Source: Acidobacteriota bacterium
Lineage (GTDB): Bacteria; Acidobacteriota; Blastocatellia; Pyrinomonadales; Pyrinomonadaceae
DNA: 43,861 nt
Assembly: GCA_003223975.1 (NCBI GenBank)
Contig: QHXS01000045.1
Location: forward strand, 1-43,861
Direction: 5' to 3'
The position numbers and the translations under genes were made by a program. Of this stretch, positions 18,587 to 28,783 are shown piece by piece. Position 1 is the first letter of the stretch; each line of letters opens with the position of its first letter. Under the pieces are notes generated by a model. That model was not told the DNA's origin and did not search any database. It worked only from the letters and a program-made list of their open reading frames with translations.

Positions 18587-18646
18587 GCACGTATCTCCGA
18601 GCAGTCTTATGGCGGCCGAATTCAATGAGTACTGGAGGCAATAAAA

Positions 18647-19189
18647 ATGATAAGAGAACACGAAATCCCAACATCGTACGTGGACAGGCCTGATTTCGAT
18701 CCCAATGAAAAAGAGCTAAATGAGGCCACGATCTCAATGTTGAATGGGCTGATAGAAACCTGTGAAGATGGATTTGAGGGCTTCAAACAGGCCGCTGAGG
18801 GCGTAAAAAGTGAGGATCTCAAACGGACGTTTACGAAATATTCCCAGGAACGCGCCGGCTTCGTCGCCGATCTGCAAAACCTCGTCAGAACTTTGGGAGG
18901 CGACCCCGAGGATTCAGGCAGCACGGCTGGGGCGCTTCATCGAGGTTGGATAAACATAAAGTCGGCTGTCACCGGGCAGGACGATGCGGCGATCCTCAAT
19001 GAGTGCGAGCGAGGTGAGGATTCAGCCAAAAATGAATATCAGGAAGCTCAAAAGCAGGATATGCCTGAGTACGTGCGTTCGAGTGTCGAGGCGCAGTACG
19101 CAGCGGTACTAGCGGCTCACGACAATATTAAGATGCTTCGGAACGCGGCAAAGAACGAGAGTGCCTCGGCGGCGCGTTCAGTGCACTAA
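18647..19189 (+). CDS. PA2169/DUF2383-type four-helix-bundle protein
   Basis: SMLNGLIETCEDGFEGFKQAAEGVKSEDLKRTFTKYSQERAGFVADLQNLVRTLGGDPEDSGSTAGALHRGWINIKSAVTG is typical of the family. Confidence 0.9.
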   Translation: MIREHEIPTSYVDRPDFDPNEKELNEATISMLNGLIETCEDGFEGFKQAAEGVKSEDLKRTFTKYSQERAGFVADLQNLVRTLGGDPEDSGSTAGALHRGWINIKSAVTGQDDAAILNECERGEDSAKNEYQEAQKQDMPEYVRSSVEAQYAAVLAAHDNIKMLRNAAKNESASAARSVH

Positions 19190-19216
19190 AGGTTGACCAC
19201 ATTTGGATAACTTCAT

Positions 19217-19242
19217 GAGGGCAAGAAATTGCCCTCTTTTTT
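19217..19242 (+). terminator. Rho-independent terminator after the DUF2383-like gene
   Basis: GAGGGCAA-gaaa-TTGCCCTC-TTTTTT. Confidence 0.88.
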
Positions 19243-20281
19243 ATTTGCCGATCGCACCCAGACCGGCCGCCTCGTTTGCATTGATATCCGGATGTTCGGG
19301 ATTGATCCGAATGCACGCGGCGGTATGACTTGGCTTGATCTGGGCCAGCTGGGGAACGATCGAGCGGCACTCTTCGATGGCGTAAGAGCAGCGAGTGTGG
19401 AATGCACAACCAGTTGGCGGATTGATCGGCGAGGGAACATCTCCTTTCAGAATAATTCGCTCACGCTTTGCTTCAATGACAGGATCTGGAACCGGTACGG
19501 CGGAGATCAAAGCTCGCGTATATGGCATTAAAGGGTCGGCATAAATGTCTTTTCCGGGCGCGAGTTCTACGATCTTTCCGAGATACATTACGGCTACTCG
19601 GTCTGCAAGATGCCGCACCGCGCGAAGGTCATGAGAAATGAAGAGATATGTGAGGTCCTTCTCGGCCTGAAGCCGCTCCATCAGATTCATGATCTGAGCC
19701 TGGATCGAAACATCCAGTGCAGAGATCGGTTCGTCAGCGACGATAAATTCCGGATCGACCGCAAGTGCACGCGCGATGCCGATACGCTGTCGCTGGCCGC
19801 CGGAAAACTCATGCGGGTAACGTTTGATGAAACGTCGATTCAGGCCCACCGTTTCCATCAGGTCCCCGACCATTTGCTCGACCGAGTTTCCGTTTGCCAA
19901 GCCGAAGGTTCTTATCGGCTCTCCGACTATCTGGCCAACGTTCATACGCGGATTCAAACTCGCGTATGGATCTTGAAAGATCATTTGCAGGTGCTTTCGC
20001 TGCTCGCGCATCGCGGAATTCGGCAAATGTGCAAGGTCTTTTCCGTTATAGAAAACTTTGCCGCCCGTCGGCGCTGTTAATCTCAGGATGGCCTTTCCCA
20101 GGGTCGATTTCCCGCAGCCGGATTCGCCCACAAGGCCAAGCGTCTCGCCTTTTTTAATCTCGAGCGAAACACCGTCGACCGCCTTCACGATCTGCGAGCC
20201 ACGGAAAAGCCCGCCGCCCGTGCTGTAATGCACCTGCAGGTTTTCAATGGTTATTAATTTGTCCCCGTTCGTTTCTGACAT
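19241..20281 (-). CDS. oppF: Peptide ABC transporter ATP-binding protein (OppF/DppF-like)
   Basis: [24 protein letters not shown] (FSGGQRQR), C-terminal oligopeptide-transporter segment [10 protein letters not shown]. Confidence 0.92.
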   Translation of the reverse strand: MSETNGDKLITIENLQVHYSTGGGLFRGSQIVKAVDGVSLEIKKGETLGLVGESGCGKSTLGKAILRLTAPTGGKVFYNGKDLAHLPNSAMREQRKHLQMIFQDPYASLNPRMNVGQIVGEPIRTFGLANGNSVEQMVGDLMETVGLNRRFIKRYPHEFSGGQRQRIGIARALAVDPEFIVADEPISALDVSIQAQIMNLMERLQAEKDLTYLFISHDLRAVRHLADRVAVMYLGKIVELAPGKDIYADPLMPYTRALISAVPVPDPVIEAKRERIILKGDVPSPINPPTGCAFHTRCSYAIEECRSIVPQLAQIKPSHTAACIRINPEHPDINANEAAGLGAIGK

Positions 20282-20923
20282 TTAATTGATCGGCGCCTCG
20301 ATGGTCACCGGCGACTCTGTATCATAATTGACCGTCATATTCTTCAAGACACCGTTCGTATACTCAACAAAGACCTTCATTGGGAGGCCCGTATCTTTGC
20401 CGATCCAGATCTTCGACGTGAACGGATAATTCCCCACGATCGTCTGGTTCTTATATGAATAAACCAAGGCCGGTTTTCCATCCACCATGTCGCCGCTCTC
20501 GAATTTGACGTCGGTCAACGTTTTGAGACCTTCTTCCGTAAATGAGTCCCGCAAGTTCGGAATTGCTTTCGCGTCGCCCGGCATCTTGCTCCATTTGCCG
20601 CCGGCGAACTTCATATAAGACTCGCTACCGATGTAGATCAGTTCCATTCCCGCCCCGGTTCCGCCGAGGTACGTCACGTGATATCGGTCTGGTGCAACAT
20701 AATCGACCTGCTGCTTGATCTCTGTTTGCCCAGTGCCTTCCATCTTCGCGGAAAATGATTTTAGATCAATAAACTTTCGCGAGGCGGCGACGATGTCTGC
20801 ACGCGGGTCGCTGCTCGCAACGCCAGACCCGCTGCCACCGCCCACTCCTTTGATAGAGTCGAGCAACTTACAGCTCAGGGCAGCACTTGAGAGAATCAAC
20901 ATTACGATCGCAAGTCGTTTCAT
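20282..20923 (-). CDS. LolA/LppX-like lipoprotein
   Basis: MKRLAIVMLILSSAALSC lipobox start at 20923; start codon overlaps the oppD stop (ATGA). Confidence 0.75.
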   Translation of the reverse strand: MKRLAIVMLILSSAALSCKLLDSIKGVGGGSGSGVASSDPRADIVAASRKFIDLKSFSAKMEGTGQTEIKQQVDYVAPDRYHVTYLGGTGAGMELIYIGSESYMKFAGGKWSKMPGDAKAIPNLRDSFTEEGLKTLTDVKFESGDMVDGKPALVYSYKNQTIVGNYPFTSKIWIGKDTGLPMKVFVEYTNGVLKNMTVNYDTESPVTIEAPIN

Positions 20924-21942
20924 ATCTGCTCCTCCAAAGTCGTTGCATTCGATTCCGCATAAACTTCCTTCGCAAAATGGCACAACGAATGATGGCCTTC
21001 ATTGATCTGCACGAACGGAGGAAACTCGCGCCGGCAAATGTCCTCAACCCGATAACAGCGTTCCTGGAACGGGCATCCGACAGGTAAATGCGCGACGTCG
21101 GGTGGAAGCCCGGGGATCTGATACAGCTCTTTTCCCTGTTCGTGTGCTGGGTCGGGAACGCTTTTCAATAACCCTTTCGTATATGGATTCGCGGGGCTCG
21201 CGAACAGTTCCTTCGTCCGCGCCTGTTCAAAAACTTTACCGGCGTACATCACAATGATCTTTTCCGTCATTCCCGCCACGACGCCAAGGTCATGCGTGAT
21301 GAGTATCACGCTTGTGCCCATCCTCGCTTTCAGATCTTTGATCAGCTCCAGAATCTGCGCCTGGATCGTTACGTCTAGGGCGGTCGTGGGTTCGTCAGCG
21401 ATAAGGAGCTCAGGGTCGCATGACAATGCCATCGCGATCATTACCCGCTGACGCATTCCACCCGAAAACTCGTGCGGGTAATTATTGATGCGCGACTCGG
21501 GATCTGGAATGCCGACGGTTTTTAGCATTTTGATCGCATGCTGATACGCTTGTTCTTTTGTATGGCCAAGATGCAGCCGCGTTACTTCCATCAACTGCGT
21601 TGAGATCTTTAGGAATGGATTGAGCGATGTCATCGGGTCCTGAAAGATCATCGCGATACGGCGTCCGCGAATTTTTCTGACTTCATCGATCGAAAGCTTT
21701 CTTACATCGACACCGTCAAAAATAATTTCACCTCCGACGATCTTTCCCGGTGGTTCGGGGATCAGCCGCATAACGGAAAGATTGGTTACGGATTTTCCTG
21801 AACCCGATTCTCCAACGATCCCGAGCGTTTCCCCTTTTTCAAGCTTGAATGAAATACCGTCGACGGCCTTCACCATTCCGTCTTCGGTTTGGAAATAGGT
21901 TTTCAGGTCGTTTACCGACAAAATTGATCCGTTTTTGTCCAT
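20920..21942 (-). CDS. oppD: Peptide ABC transporter ATP-binding protein (OppD/DppD-like)
   Basis: GESGSGKSV, FSGGMRQRVMIAMAL, PVGCPFQERC. Confidence 0.93.
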   Translation of the reverse strand: MDKNGSILSVNDLKTYFQTEDGMVKAVDGISFKLEKGETLGIVGESGSGKSVTNLSVMRLIPEPPGKIVGGEIIFDGVDVRKLSIDEVRKIRGRRIAMIFQDPMTSLNPFLKISTQLMEVTRLHLGHTKEQAYQHAIKMLKTVGIPDPESRINNYPHEFSGGMRQRVMIAMALSCDPELLIADEPTTALDVTIQAQILELIKDLKARMGTSVILITHDLGVVAGMTEKIIVMYAGKVFEQARTKELFASPANPYTKGLLKSVPDPAHEQGKELYQIPGLPPDVAHLPVGCPFQERCYRVEDICRREFPPFVQINEGHHSLCHFAKEVYAESNATTLEEQI

Positions 21943-21945
21943 CGA

Positions 21946-22917
21946 TCAGAATTTCCGCGTTTGCGGGTCGAGCGCGTCACGCAATCCGTCGCCTAAAAAG
22001 TTAAGTGAGAACAACGTCAACGCCATCGTCACGCTTGGGAAGATAAGTTGCCATGGGAAGATCGAGATATTCTTGATGCCGTCGGCTGCAAGGCTTCCCC
22101 AACTTGCGTACGGTGCCTGCACGCCCAACCCAAGAAACGAAAGAAACGCCTCGGTAAGCATAACGCTCGGGACCGTCAACGTAGCGTAAACGATGACCGG
22201 GCCAAGCACGTTAGGAACGAGGTGGCGAAATATGATGCCGAAAGTCGAAACGCCTGACGCACGCGCCGCTAAGACGAATTCTTCGTTTTTTAAAGAAAGC
22301 ACTTGCCCGCGAACAACGCGCGCCATCGTTAGCCACGAAACCAGTCCTAGCGCAAAGAAAAGTAAAAATATCTGGCTCATCCCCTGATTGCCGGCGCCGC
22401 CGATTCTCTCCGAAAGTGCGGTGATGAAATCCGGTGCATTCGGTCCGCCGAAAACAGAAAGAAGCACGATCACGATCAGGATGTAAGGGATGGCGTAGAA
22501 GACATCAACGATGCGCATCATGATGTTGTCGATCCGTCCACCGAAGTATCCGGCGATCGCGCCGTACGAAACGCCGACGATCAGCGAAACGATCGTTGAA
22601 ATGATGCCGACCAAAAGCGAGATCCGTCCGCCCTGCAGAACACGAGCGAGAAGATCGCGGCCGGCTTCGTCCGTTCCCATGGGGTGCTGAAACGATGGAG
22701 GAAAAGAATTAACGAGGTCGCCTTCATCAACCTGCGATGGAACGTAGTCCGCGGTGAACCCTGTAGTTTTTAGAATAATGAACGGTCCTATCGTAACGGC
22801 AATGATCATGAACACGAGAAGGATCAGCCCGATAACCGAAAGCCGATTTTTCAGCAACCGTTTCCACGCGTCACGCCACAGCGATGTGCCTTTTAATTGT
22901 CGAACTTCTTCTGCCAT
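21946..22917 (-). CDS. oppC: Peptide ABC transporter permease (OppC/DppC-like)
   Basis: HPMGTDEAGRDLLARVLQGGRISLLVG and LTEAFLSFLGLGVQAPYASWG. Confidence 0.94.
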   Translation of the reverse strand: MAEEVRQLKGTSLWRDAWKRLLKNRLSVIGLILLVFMIIAVTIGPFIILKTTGFTADYVPSQVDEGDLVNSFPPSFQHPMGTDEAGRDLLARVLQGGRISLLVGIISTIVSLIVGVSYGAIAGYFGGRIDNIMMRIVDVFYAIPYILIVIVLLSVFGGPNAPDFITALSERIGGAGNQGMSQIFLLFFALGLVSWLTMARVVRGQVLSLKNEEFVLAARASGVSTFGIIFRHLVPNVLGPVIVYATLTVPSVMLTEAFLSFLGLGVQAPYASWGSLAADGIKNISIFPWQLIFPSVTMALTLFSLNFLGDGLRDALDPQTRKF

Positions 22918-22926
22918 TTAAAAAAA

Positions 22927-23844
22927 CTAATCGTAACGAATTCGCGGATCGAGGATCCCGTATGAAATATCCACGATCAAATTGAAGACCATTATCAGGA
23001 TCGAAAGAAACGCAACGATCCCGAGTGTTAGCGGTTCATCTCGGTTCAGCACCGATTGAATAAAAATATTTCCTAAGCCAGGTATCGCGAAAACTTTCTC
23101 GACGACGACCGTTCCCGCAAGTAGTCCAGCCAACGCTGGTCCCGTATACGAAACGACCGGTATCAGGCCGCCGCGAATCCCATGCCGCAAAAGGACCGAA
23201 GTTTCACTCAATCCCTTCGCACGTGCGGTTCTAATGTAATCGGACCGCATCACTTCGAGCATCCCTGCCCGCGTCAGCCTTGCAATGTAAGCCATGTAGA
23301 TCGCGGCAAGGGTTAGGACCGGCAAAATGAGATTTGACATTCCGCCCCAGCGTGCCGGTGGCAGCCAGTAAACTCCTAGAGCGAAAACAAGCACGAGTAT
23401 CGGACCAAGCACAAAATTGGGTACGGACAATCCCAGCATTGCCGTGGCCATCGAACCGTAATCGAAGCCCGAATTTTGCCGGATGGACGCGACAATCCCT
23501 GCAGACAATCCCACCATCAAGGCCACAAGATAGGCGAGCGCGCCGATCGTTGCCGAATACGGCAGATGACGTTTGATAATGTCGTTTACCGACTCGCCTT
23601 GATACTTGAGCGAATCGCCAAAGTCGCCGCGAACGACATTCGAGATCATCAGGAAATATTGCTGATACCACGGCTTGTCGAGCCCGTACTTTCGCTTAAT
23701 ATTCGCTTCGATCGCCGGCGGCAATGTCTTTTCGTTGGAATAAAAGCTTCCGGGAGCAATGCGGATCAGTGCCCAGGTCACCGACACCACAAGAAGTGCC
23801 ATCGGTATGATTATCAAAAGCCTTCGCAGTATGAATCCGAGCAT
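22927..23844 (-). CDS. oppB: Peptide ABC transporter permease (OppB/DppB-like)
   Basis: MLGFILRRLLIIIPMALLVVSVTWALIRIAPG; RTARAKGLSETSVLLRHGIR. Confidence 0.94.
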   Translation of the reverse strand: MLGFILRRLLIIIPMALLVVSVTWALIRIAPGSFYSNEKTLPPAIEANIKRKYGLDKPWYQQYFLMISNVVRGDFGDSLKYQGESVNDIIKRHLPYSATIGALAYLVALMVGLSAGIVASIRQNSGFDYGSMATAMLGLSVPNFVLGPILVLVFALGVYWLPPARWGGMSNLILPVLTLAAIYMAYIARLTRAGMLEVMRSDYIRTARAKGLSETSVLLRHGIRGGLIPVVSYTGPALAGLLAGTVVVEKVFAIPGLGNIFIQSVLNRDEPLTLGIVAFLSILIMVFNLIVDISYGILDPRIRYD

Positions 23845-23846
23845 AC

Positions 23847-25919
23847 TTATTCCGCCACCGTTTTGTGCTGCTCGACTAACGCCTTTTGCGTCGCGGTGAT
23901 CCTGTCAATGTTCTGATAAACCCATGGATCGCGTTCCGCCATTATGTTTTCGACGTTTTGGTCCCATTTTGCGGGGTCGCGCTCGATGTAGACGAATTTC
24001 CATGCGTGCAGTGTACCGGGATTTGGGTACATACCTTTTACGAAGGGTTTCTTGATCCAATTCGTCGCCTGCGTCTGCAGCGGAATGACAGGCTGTTCCT
24101 GCATCACCATAAACTCTGCTCGTGCAAGCATTTCGAATCGCTTCGTCGCGTCGAGTTCGTTATTCGCTGCATCGAGCATTTTGTCGTATTTCGGATCCCA
24201 CCAGCCTGTCGAGCTATCGTTAGTCTCGGAATAAAATAGGTTTAGAAACGTAAATGGGTCCATATAGTCACCGACCCAGCCGGCCCGCGCCATTCCGTTG
24301 TATTCCAGTTTTTTTCGATAGGAAAGGAACGTCTTCCATTCCATGTTCTTTAGCGGAATAGTTATGCCAAGATTTTGCTTCCATTGAGCCTGGACGAATT
24401 CAGCTACCGCTTTGTTGCTTTCCGCTGTGTTGTATGTGAGATCGACTTGATTCACTGGAAAGGTCGGACACGAGAATGTGTTCCCATTCTGTTGAACGGG
24501 AAACCCGGCTTCCATCAAAAGCTTCCGTGCCTGAACAGGATCAAACTCTCTCGCTTTCCATTGCTCTAGAGTTGATCCCTTTTTCTTGAGTTCTTCGGTA
24601 TAGACCTTCGTTCGGGCTTCCTCGTATTTGGGAAAAATACCTTCGGGAGTAAAGTCCACGAGCGGCTTCGTCGTCTTTCGATACTTCGCCATCGCCTCGC
24701 GATCGATCGCAAGTGCGAACGCCTGTCGCACTTTGAGGTTATTCATCGGCGGCTTCTTAACATTCACCGTATAGTATTCGATCGCAACCTCAGGAGCATT
24801 TAAATATTCATCCTTGAATTGTTTAATGACCTCGTTCCACGCAGCCGGTGTCGTGTGGTTATACATCGCGTCGACCGAACCTGCCTTATAAAGGTTCATC
24901 ATCGTCGTGGCTTCGTCGAGCGGATAGAATTCGATCCCGTCGAGTCGCACCATATCGGCGTCCCAATACTTCGGATTTTTGACGGTTACTATGCGGTCAT
25001 ACGGCCTATGTTCTTTTAACAAGAATGCGCCGCTGGTCACGATATTCTCCGGCCGCGTCCATGCCTTGCCGTATTTTTCCACGGTCCCCTGATGAACAAC
25101 GCGGAAAAGTTGATGACCGAGCAGCCCGATAAAATAAGGTGCGGGCTGCCGCAGTTTTATTCGAAAAGTGTAATCGTCGACCGCTTCAACTCCGATGTCC
25201 TCGGCCTTGACCGGCACAAATTCTTTGCCTTGAATTGCGGCCTTGATCTTAGGGTCCAGATCGGCGCGCTCTTTTTCGGTGGACGGCACTGTCAGCCGCT
25301 CAGGGCTGTCGAGAAATTTATGAAATTCTGTTCCGCCGTCGGAGTCCGGCGCCGGCTTTGCCCGATCTGCGGCAGCTTCTTCGAAATCGCTCTTGAGAAG
25401 GAATCGTCCGTTCGCGTCTTTTACAAAAACAAAACCTGAATTGTACGGTTCAGCATATTTTATGTAGTAACCCAAATATCCATTTAGAGCGGCAAGTTCC
25501 GGCGAAACAGCCCGTCGGTACGAGAAGACGAAATCGCCAGCCTTGATCGGGTCGCCGTTCGAGAATTGAGCGTGGCGAAGATGAAAGATATATTCAGTAC
25601 CGCCCTGGCCGATCTCCCAGCTTTCGGCGATACCCGGTATGGGATCCATGGTCTTCGGGTCATATTCGACCAAACCGTCGTAAAGCGCCATCATTATCCG
25701 CGCCTCGGGTTGACCCGTTGCAACGGGCGGATCCAGCGATTCAGGCTCCGATCCCGAAATGTACCGCAAAACATTATCTTTTGGCGCCTCTGTTTTCCCG
25801 TAAAACCTGCTTGTGGCCTCGGTAGCACAACTGGTCGCAAGCATGGCCGTAAGTACCGAAAGCAGGACTGACTTTATGAAATATTTATCTGGAATTCGCA
25901 TATAGCACACCGCGAACAA
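23847..25919 (-). CDS. oppA: Peptide ABC transporter substrate-binding lipoprotein (SBP_bac_5)
   Basis: Lipobox LATSC; LRYISGSEPESLDPPVATGQPEARIMMALYDGLVEYDP. Confidence 0.92.
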   Translation of the reverse strand: MFAVCYMRIPDKYFIKSVLLSVLTAMLATSCATEATSRFYGKTEAPKDNVLRYISGSEPESLDPPVATGQPEARIMMALYDGLVEYDPKTMDPIPGIAESWEIGQGGTEYIFHLRHAQFSNGDPIKAGDFVFSYRRAVSPELAALNGYLGYYIKYAEPYNSGFVFVKDANGRFLLKSDFEEAAADRAKPAPDSDGGTEFHKFLDSPERLTVPSTEKERADLDPKIKAAIQGKEFVPVKAEDIGVEAVDDYTFRIKLRQPAPYFIGLLGHQLFRVVHQGTVEKYGKAWTRPENIVTSGAFLLKEHRPYDRIVTVKNPKYWDADMVRLDGIEFYPLDEATTMMNLYKAGSVDAMYNHTTPAAWNEVIKQFKDEYLNAPEVAIEYYTVNVKKPPMNNLKVRQAFALAIDREAMAKYRKTTKPLVDFTPEGIFPKYEEARTKVYTEELKKKGSTLEQWKAREFDPVQARKLLMEAGFPVQQNGNTFSCPTFPVNQVDLTYNTAESNKAVAEFVQAQWKQNLGITIPLKNMEWKTFLSYRKKLEYNGMARAGWVGDYMDPFTFLNLFYSETNDSSTGWWDPKYDKMLDAANNELDATKRFEMLARAEFMVMQEQPVIPLQTQATNWIKKPFVKGMYPNPGTLHAWKFVYIERDPAKWDQNVENIMAERDPWVYQNIDRITATQKALVEQHKTVAE

Positions 25920-26045
25920 CTTTTATGGGAAAACCGGGAGAATACGCCGCCACTAACGGTAACCTGAAAGATGGCGCGCGACAAATGCATCCATTTGATG
26001 CACTCCATAATGGTTTGAACTGTACGTATTATGTTGTCGTCCGGA

Positions 26046-27845
26046 TTACCTTTGATTTGGCTGCCATTCGCTGTTTATCGAAATTTCACGTAGGTCTACT
26101 ATCTCCATGCTGTTTGTGTCGAATCCCATGACGTAAGGTTTTACAAGTGCGAACGAGGTCGGGAAATAAAGGGGGATCACGCGTAACTGATAGAGTGCGT
26201 CGTCTTCTGTCAACGTAGCCCTCTGGACAGCGTTTTTCTGATCGTTTGAATTAGAATTTGAGTTCGCGAATCGAGCCGACTCTGAAAGACCTACGTTGGA
26301 ATTCGTGTTTGCCTGTGAATTAACAAATGGATCGGCACTGCCCGGTTGCAAACGCGGATCTTCCCCGAGAATAGCTGAAATACATGCGTACTCATCCGGA
26401 ACTGGCAATACTACTCCACGTCGAACAATGTCAAAATCGTGAGCTTCACCCATTGCCGTGATCTCGGCGGTTTCCCTAGCGACCACCTCGGTATCGAGAT
26501 TCAAATTGTCCTTCCACATTTTCGCTATGACGCGGGCGATGCGGAGCTGCATTTCATTCCGGTTTACAGTCAGCTTTATCACCGGGAAACCTCGCCCGTT
26601 TTCAAATCCCGCCTGTTCCAATAGGTCGCGTGCGCGTTCTTTGTCCTGTACAAGTTTTGTTTGCCGTGCAGCGGCAAAGGGCAAAAACGAGAGTGCAGGC
26701 TGCGCTGTCGGCTCTAATTCTGCGCTCATCAAACGCTCGCGTTCGATCGAGATCGCAAGAGCCTCGCGGACGCGACGGTCGTTGAACGGCGTCTTGCGAT
26801 AATTGATCTCGTAGAAATTCAGAGCTGCGAAGGCATTTTTTCGGAAATCGCCGTATGGAGAAAAAAGCTTTTGTACCAATGGTGAAAACTCAGTATTGGT
26901 CACTGCATCGATCGCGCCCGAGCGGTATGCTTCAAGCGCGTCATCGGGTTTCGCGTTCGATATGAACCGCACGACGTCCAGTTTTACGTTCTCGCGGTCC
27001 CAATAAGTTTTCGATCGTTCGAGGGTTATCCCTTCAAGCGTGATCTCTGCGATCCGGAATGCACCATTCGTGACCACTCGATTGGAGAGCTTTTCATTCT
27101 CGAATACGCCGCCGTCGCCGTACACAGGACAAAAGATCGGATGTGCGACCAGTTCTGGAAAATGTGGATCCGGCGCGTTTAATTCGATGACGAGCGTGTG
27201 GACGTCAGGTGCTGAAACTGAAAGCCGGACCTGCCGATCTTCAACCGGCACCTTCAAATCTCCAGGTGGCGGCCGATTATCCGAATCCGGTTGAGGAGAA
27301 GGTTCTTCAAGTTGCGACGGTTCAACAAAGTCCTCCGGCTGTGCGGGTTTCGCCGTCGGCTTCTCTTTTCCGGAAGTAATTGCAAAATTCCGCAGCAGAT
27401 CGCGATGCGCGGCTCGATCCCCCAGATCGTAAAGCCTTTGCAGGGATCGAACGAAATTGCCGGCGGTGATCGTTTTCCCGTTTGACCACCTTGCATCCTC
27501 ACGAAGCTTGAATGTCCAGGTCCGATCATCGTTCGATACTGCCCATTCTTCGGCAACACCCGGTTTTGCCTCAAGGGTTTTCGGATCTAACACCGTAAGG
27601 CCCTCGAAAACTGCCCGTACGACATCGGTTTCAGGAGCAGCCGATGCGCGAGCCGGATCGAACGATTTGGGTAATCCGCCGTTGCTCCAGCGAAATTCCT
27701 GTTTCGGTGGCGGTTGAGTTTCCGCCAGGTACGGAGTTGTTTCAGGGCGTTTCAGTTCGGCACAGGATGATAGGAAGACAATCAGCAGGCCGACAGCGAG
27801 CTCGTACCGGATGAAATACCGATAATTGAAAGATGCGAAGGGCAT
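26046..27845 (-). CDS. Second SBP_bac_5 substrate-binding lipoprotein
   Basis: Lipobox LSSC; FRWSNGGLPKSFDPARASAAPETDVVRAVFEGLTVLDPKTLEAKPGVAEEW. Confidence 0.88.
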   Translation of the reverse strand: MPFASFNYRYFIRYELAVGLLIVFLSSCAELKRPETTPYLAETQPPPKQEFRWSNGGLPKSFDPARASAAPETDVVRAVFEGLTVLDPKTLEAKPGVAEEWAVSNDDRTWTFKLREDARWSNGKTITAGNFVRSLQRLYDLGDRAAHRDLLRNFAITSGKEKPTAKPAQPEDFVEPSQLEEPSPQPDSDNRPPPGDLKVPVEDRQVRLSVSAPDVHTLVIELNAPDPHFPELVAHPIFCPVYGDGGVFENEKLSNRVVTNGAFRIAEITLEGITLERSKTYWDRENVKLDVVRFISNAKPDDALEAYRSGAIDAVTNTEFSPLVQKLFSPYGDFRKNAFAALNFYEINYRKTPFNDRRVREALAISIERERLMSAELEPTAQPALSFLPFAAARQTKLVQDKERARDLLEQAGFENGRGFPVIKLTVNRNEMQLRIARVIAKMWKDNLNLDTEVVARETAEITAMGEAHDFDIVRRGVVLPVPDEYACISAILGEDPRLQPGSADPFVNSQANTNSNVGLSESARFANSNSNSNDQKNAVQRATLTEDDALYQLRVIPLYFPTSFALVKPYVMGFDTNSMEIVDLREISINSEWQPNQR

Positions 27846-27853
27846 TAGGATCT

Positions 27854-28456
27854 TTAAGTAAGATGCCTGAGCCGGCCGAAGGTTTCCACAACCTGCGACC
27901 GGGTATCGTCAATACCCCTTGAAGTGTCGATCAAAAGATCAGCGAACTTTTTCTTTTCTTCCTGCGGCATCTGCGAGTCGATTCGCTTTTGGGCCTCTTC
28001 TGCCGAGATCCCATTACGTGCCATCAGGCGTGCCAATTGTATATCAGGCTCACACCAGACCACAATTAACTTATCAAAGCGCTCGTAGCCGCCGGATTCG
28101 ATCATCAACGCCGCATCAATAATGGCGATTCCGTCAGGGTCGTTCACTTCACATTCGCGAATCCATTCGTTTTGTTTCTCGATCACCAAAGGATGAACGA
28201 TGGAATTCAGCCGCTTTCGCTTTTCTTCATCCGCGAAAACGATCGCGCCCAGTTTCTTGCGATCAAGAGTCCCGCCCGGCTGAACGACGTCGCTGCCGAA
28301 TTCTTCAATTATATTTGCAAGGCCGGCCGTCCCGGGTTCGACAACCTCGCGGGCCGTAAGGTCGGCATCAAGGACATGAGCGCCAAGTTCGCGAAATATC
28401 CCGCAAACGAAAGACTTGCCGACCGCAATCGAACCGGTGAGCCCGACGTTTAACAT
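27854..28456 (-). CDS. coaE: Dephospho-CoA kinase
   Basis: MLNVGLTGSIAVGKSFVCGIFRELGAHVLDADLTAREVVEPG. Confidence 0.96.
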   Translation of the reverse strand: MLNVGLTGSIAVGKSFVCGIFRELGAHVLDADLTAREVVEPGTAGLANIIEEFGSDVVQPGGTLDRKKLGAIVFADEEKRKRLNSIVHPLVIEKQNEWIRECEVNDPDGIAIIDAALMIESGGYERFDKLIVVWCEPDIQLARLMARNGISAEEAQKRIDSQMPQEEKKKFADLLIDTSRGIDDTRSQVVETFGRLRHLT

Positions 28457-28761
28457 CAGGCCGCCCGATTATGTCGTTTCGCTAATTTCTGAACGTTGAA
28501 TTCTGCGACTTCTGCAAGTGTCAATCCGAGCTCATCCGCGCAAGCTGAGATATACCAAAGCACATCTCCTAATTCATCCTTCAATTTCGTTCGGATCTCG
28601 TCGTTTATCACTCCGCCGTGATCTCGCTGGATCTTTTTAACAATGTTCGCCACTTCGCCTGCTTCGCCTGTAAGGCCCAGTGTCGGATACTCGAGATTCG
28701 ACATTCGCCGAGGATAAAGCGCCGTCGCGCTAGCTTCTGTTTGATATTCTTCGAAGTTCAT
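28456..28761 (-). CDS. MazG-like nucleotide pyrophosphohydrolase
   Basis: LGLTGEAGEVANIVKKIQRDHGG...LKDELGDVLWYISACADELGLTL. Confidence 0.92.
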   Translation of the reverse strand: MNFEEYQTEASATALYPRRMSNLEYPTLGLTGEAGEVANIVKKIQRDHGGVINDEIRTKLKDELGDVLWYISACADELGLTLAEVAEFNVQKLAKRHNRAA

Positions 28762-28783
28762 AAAATTTTTATTCCAATTCTAA

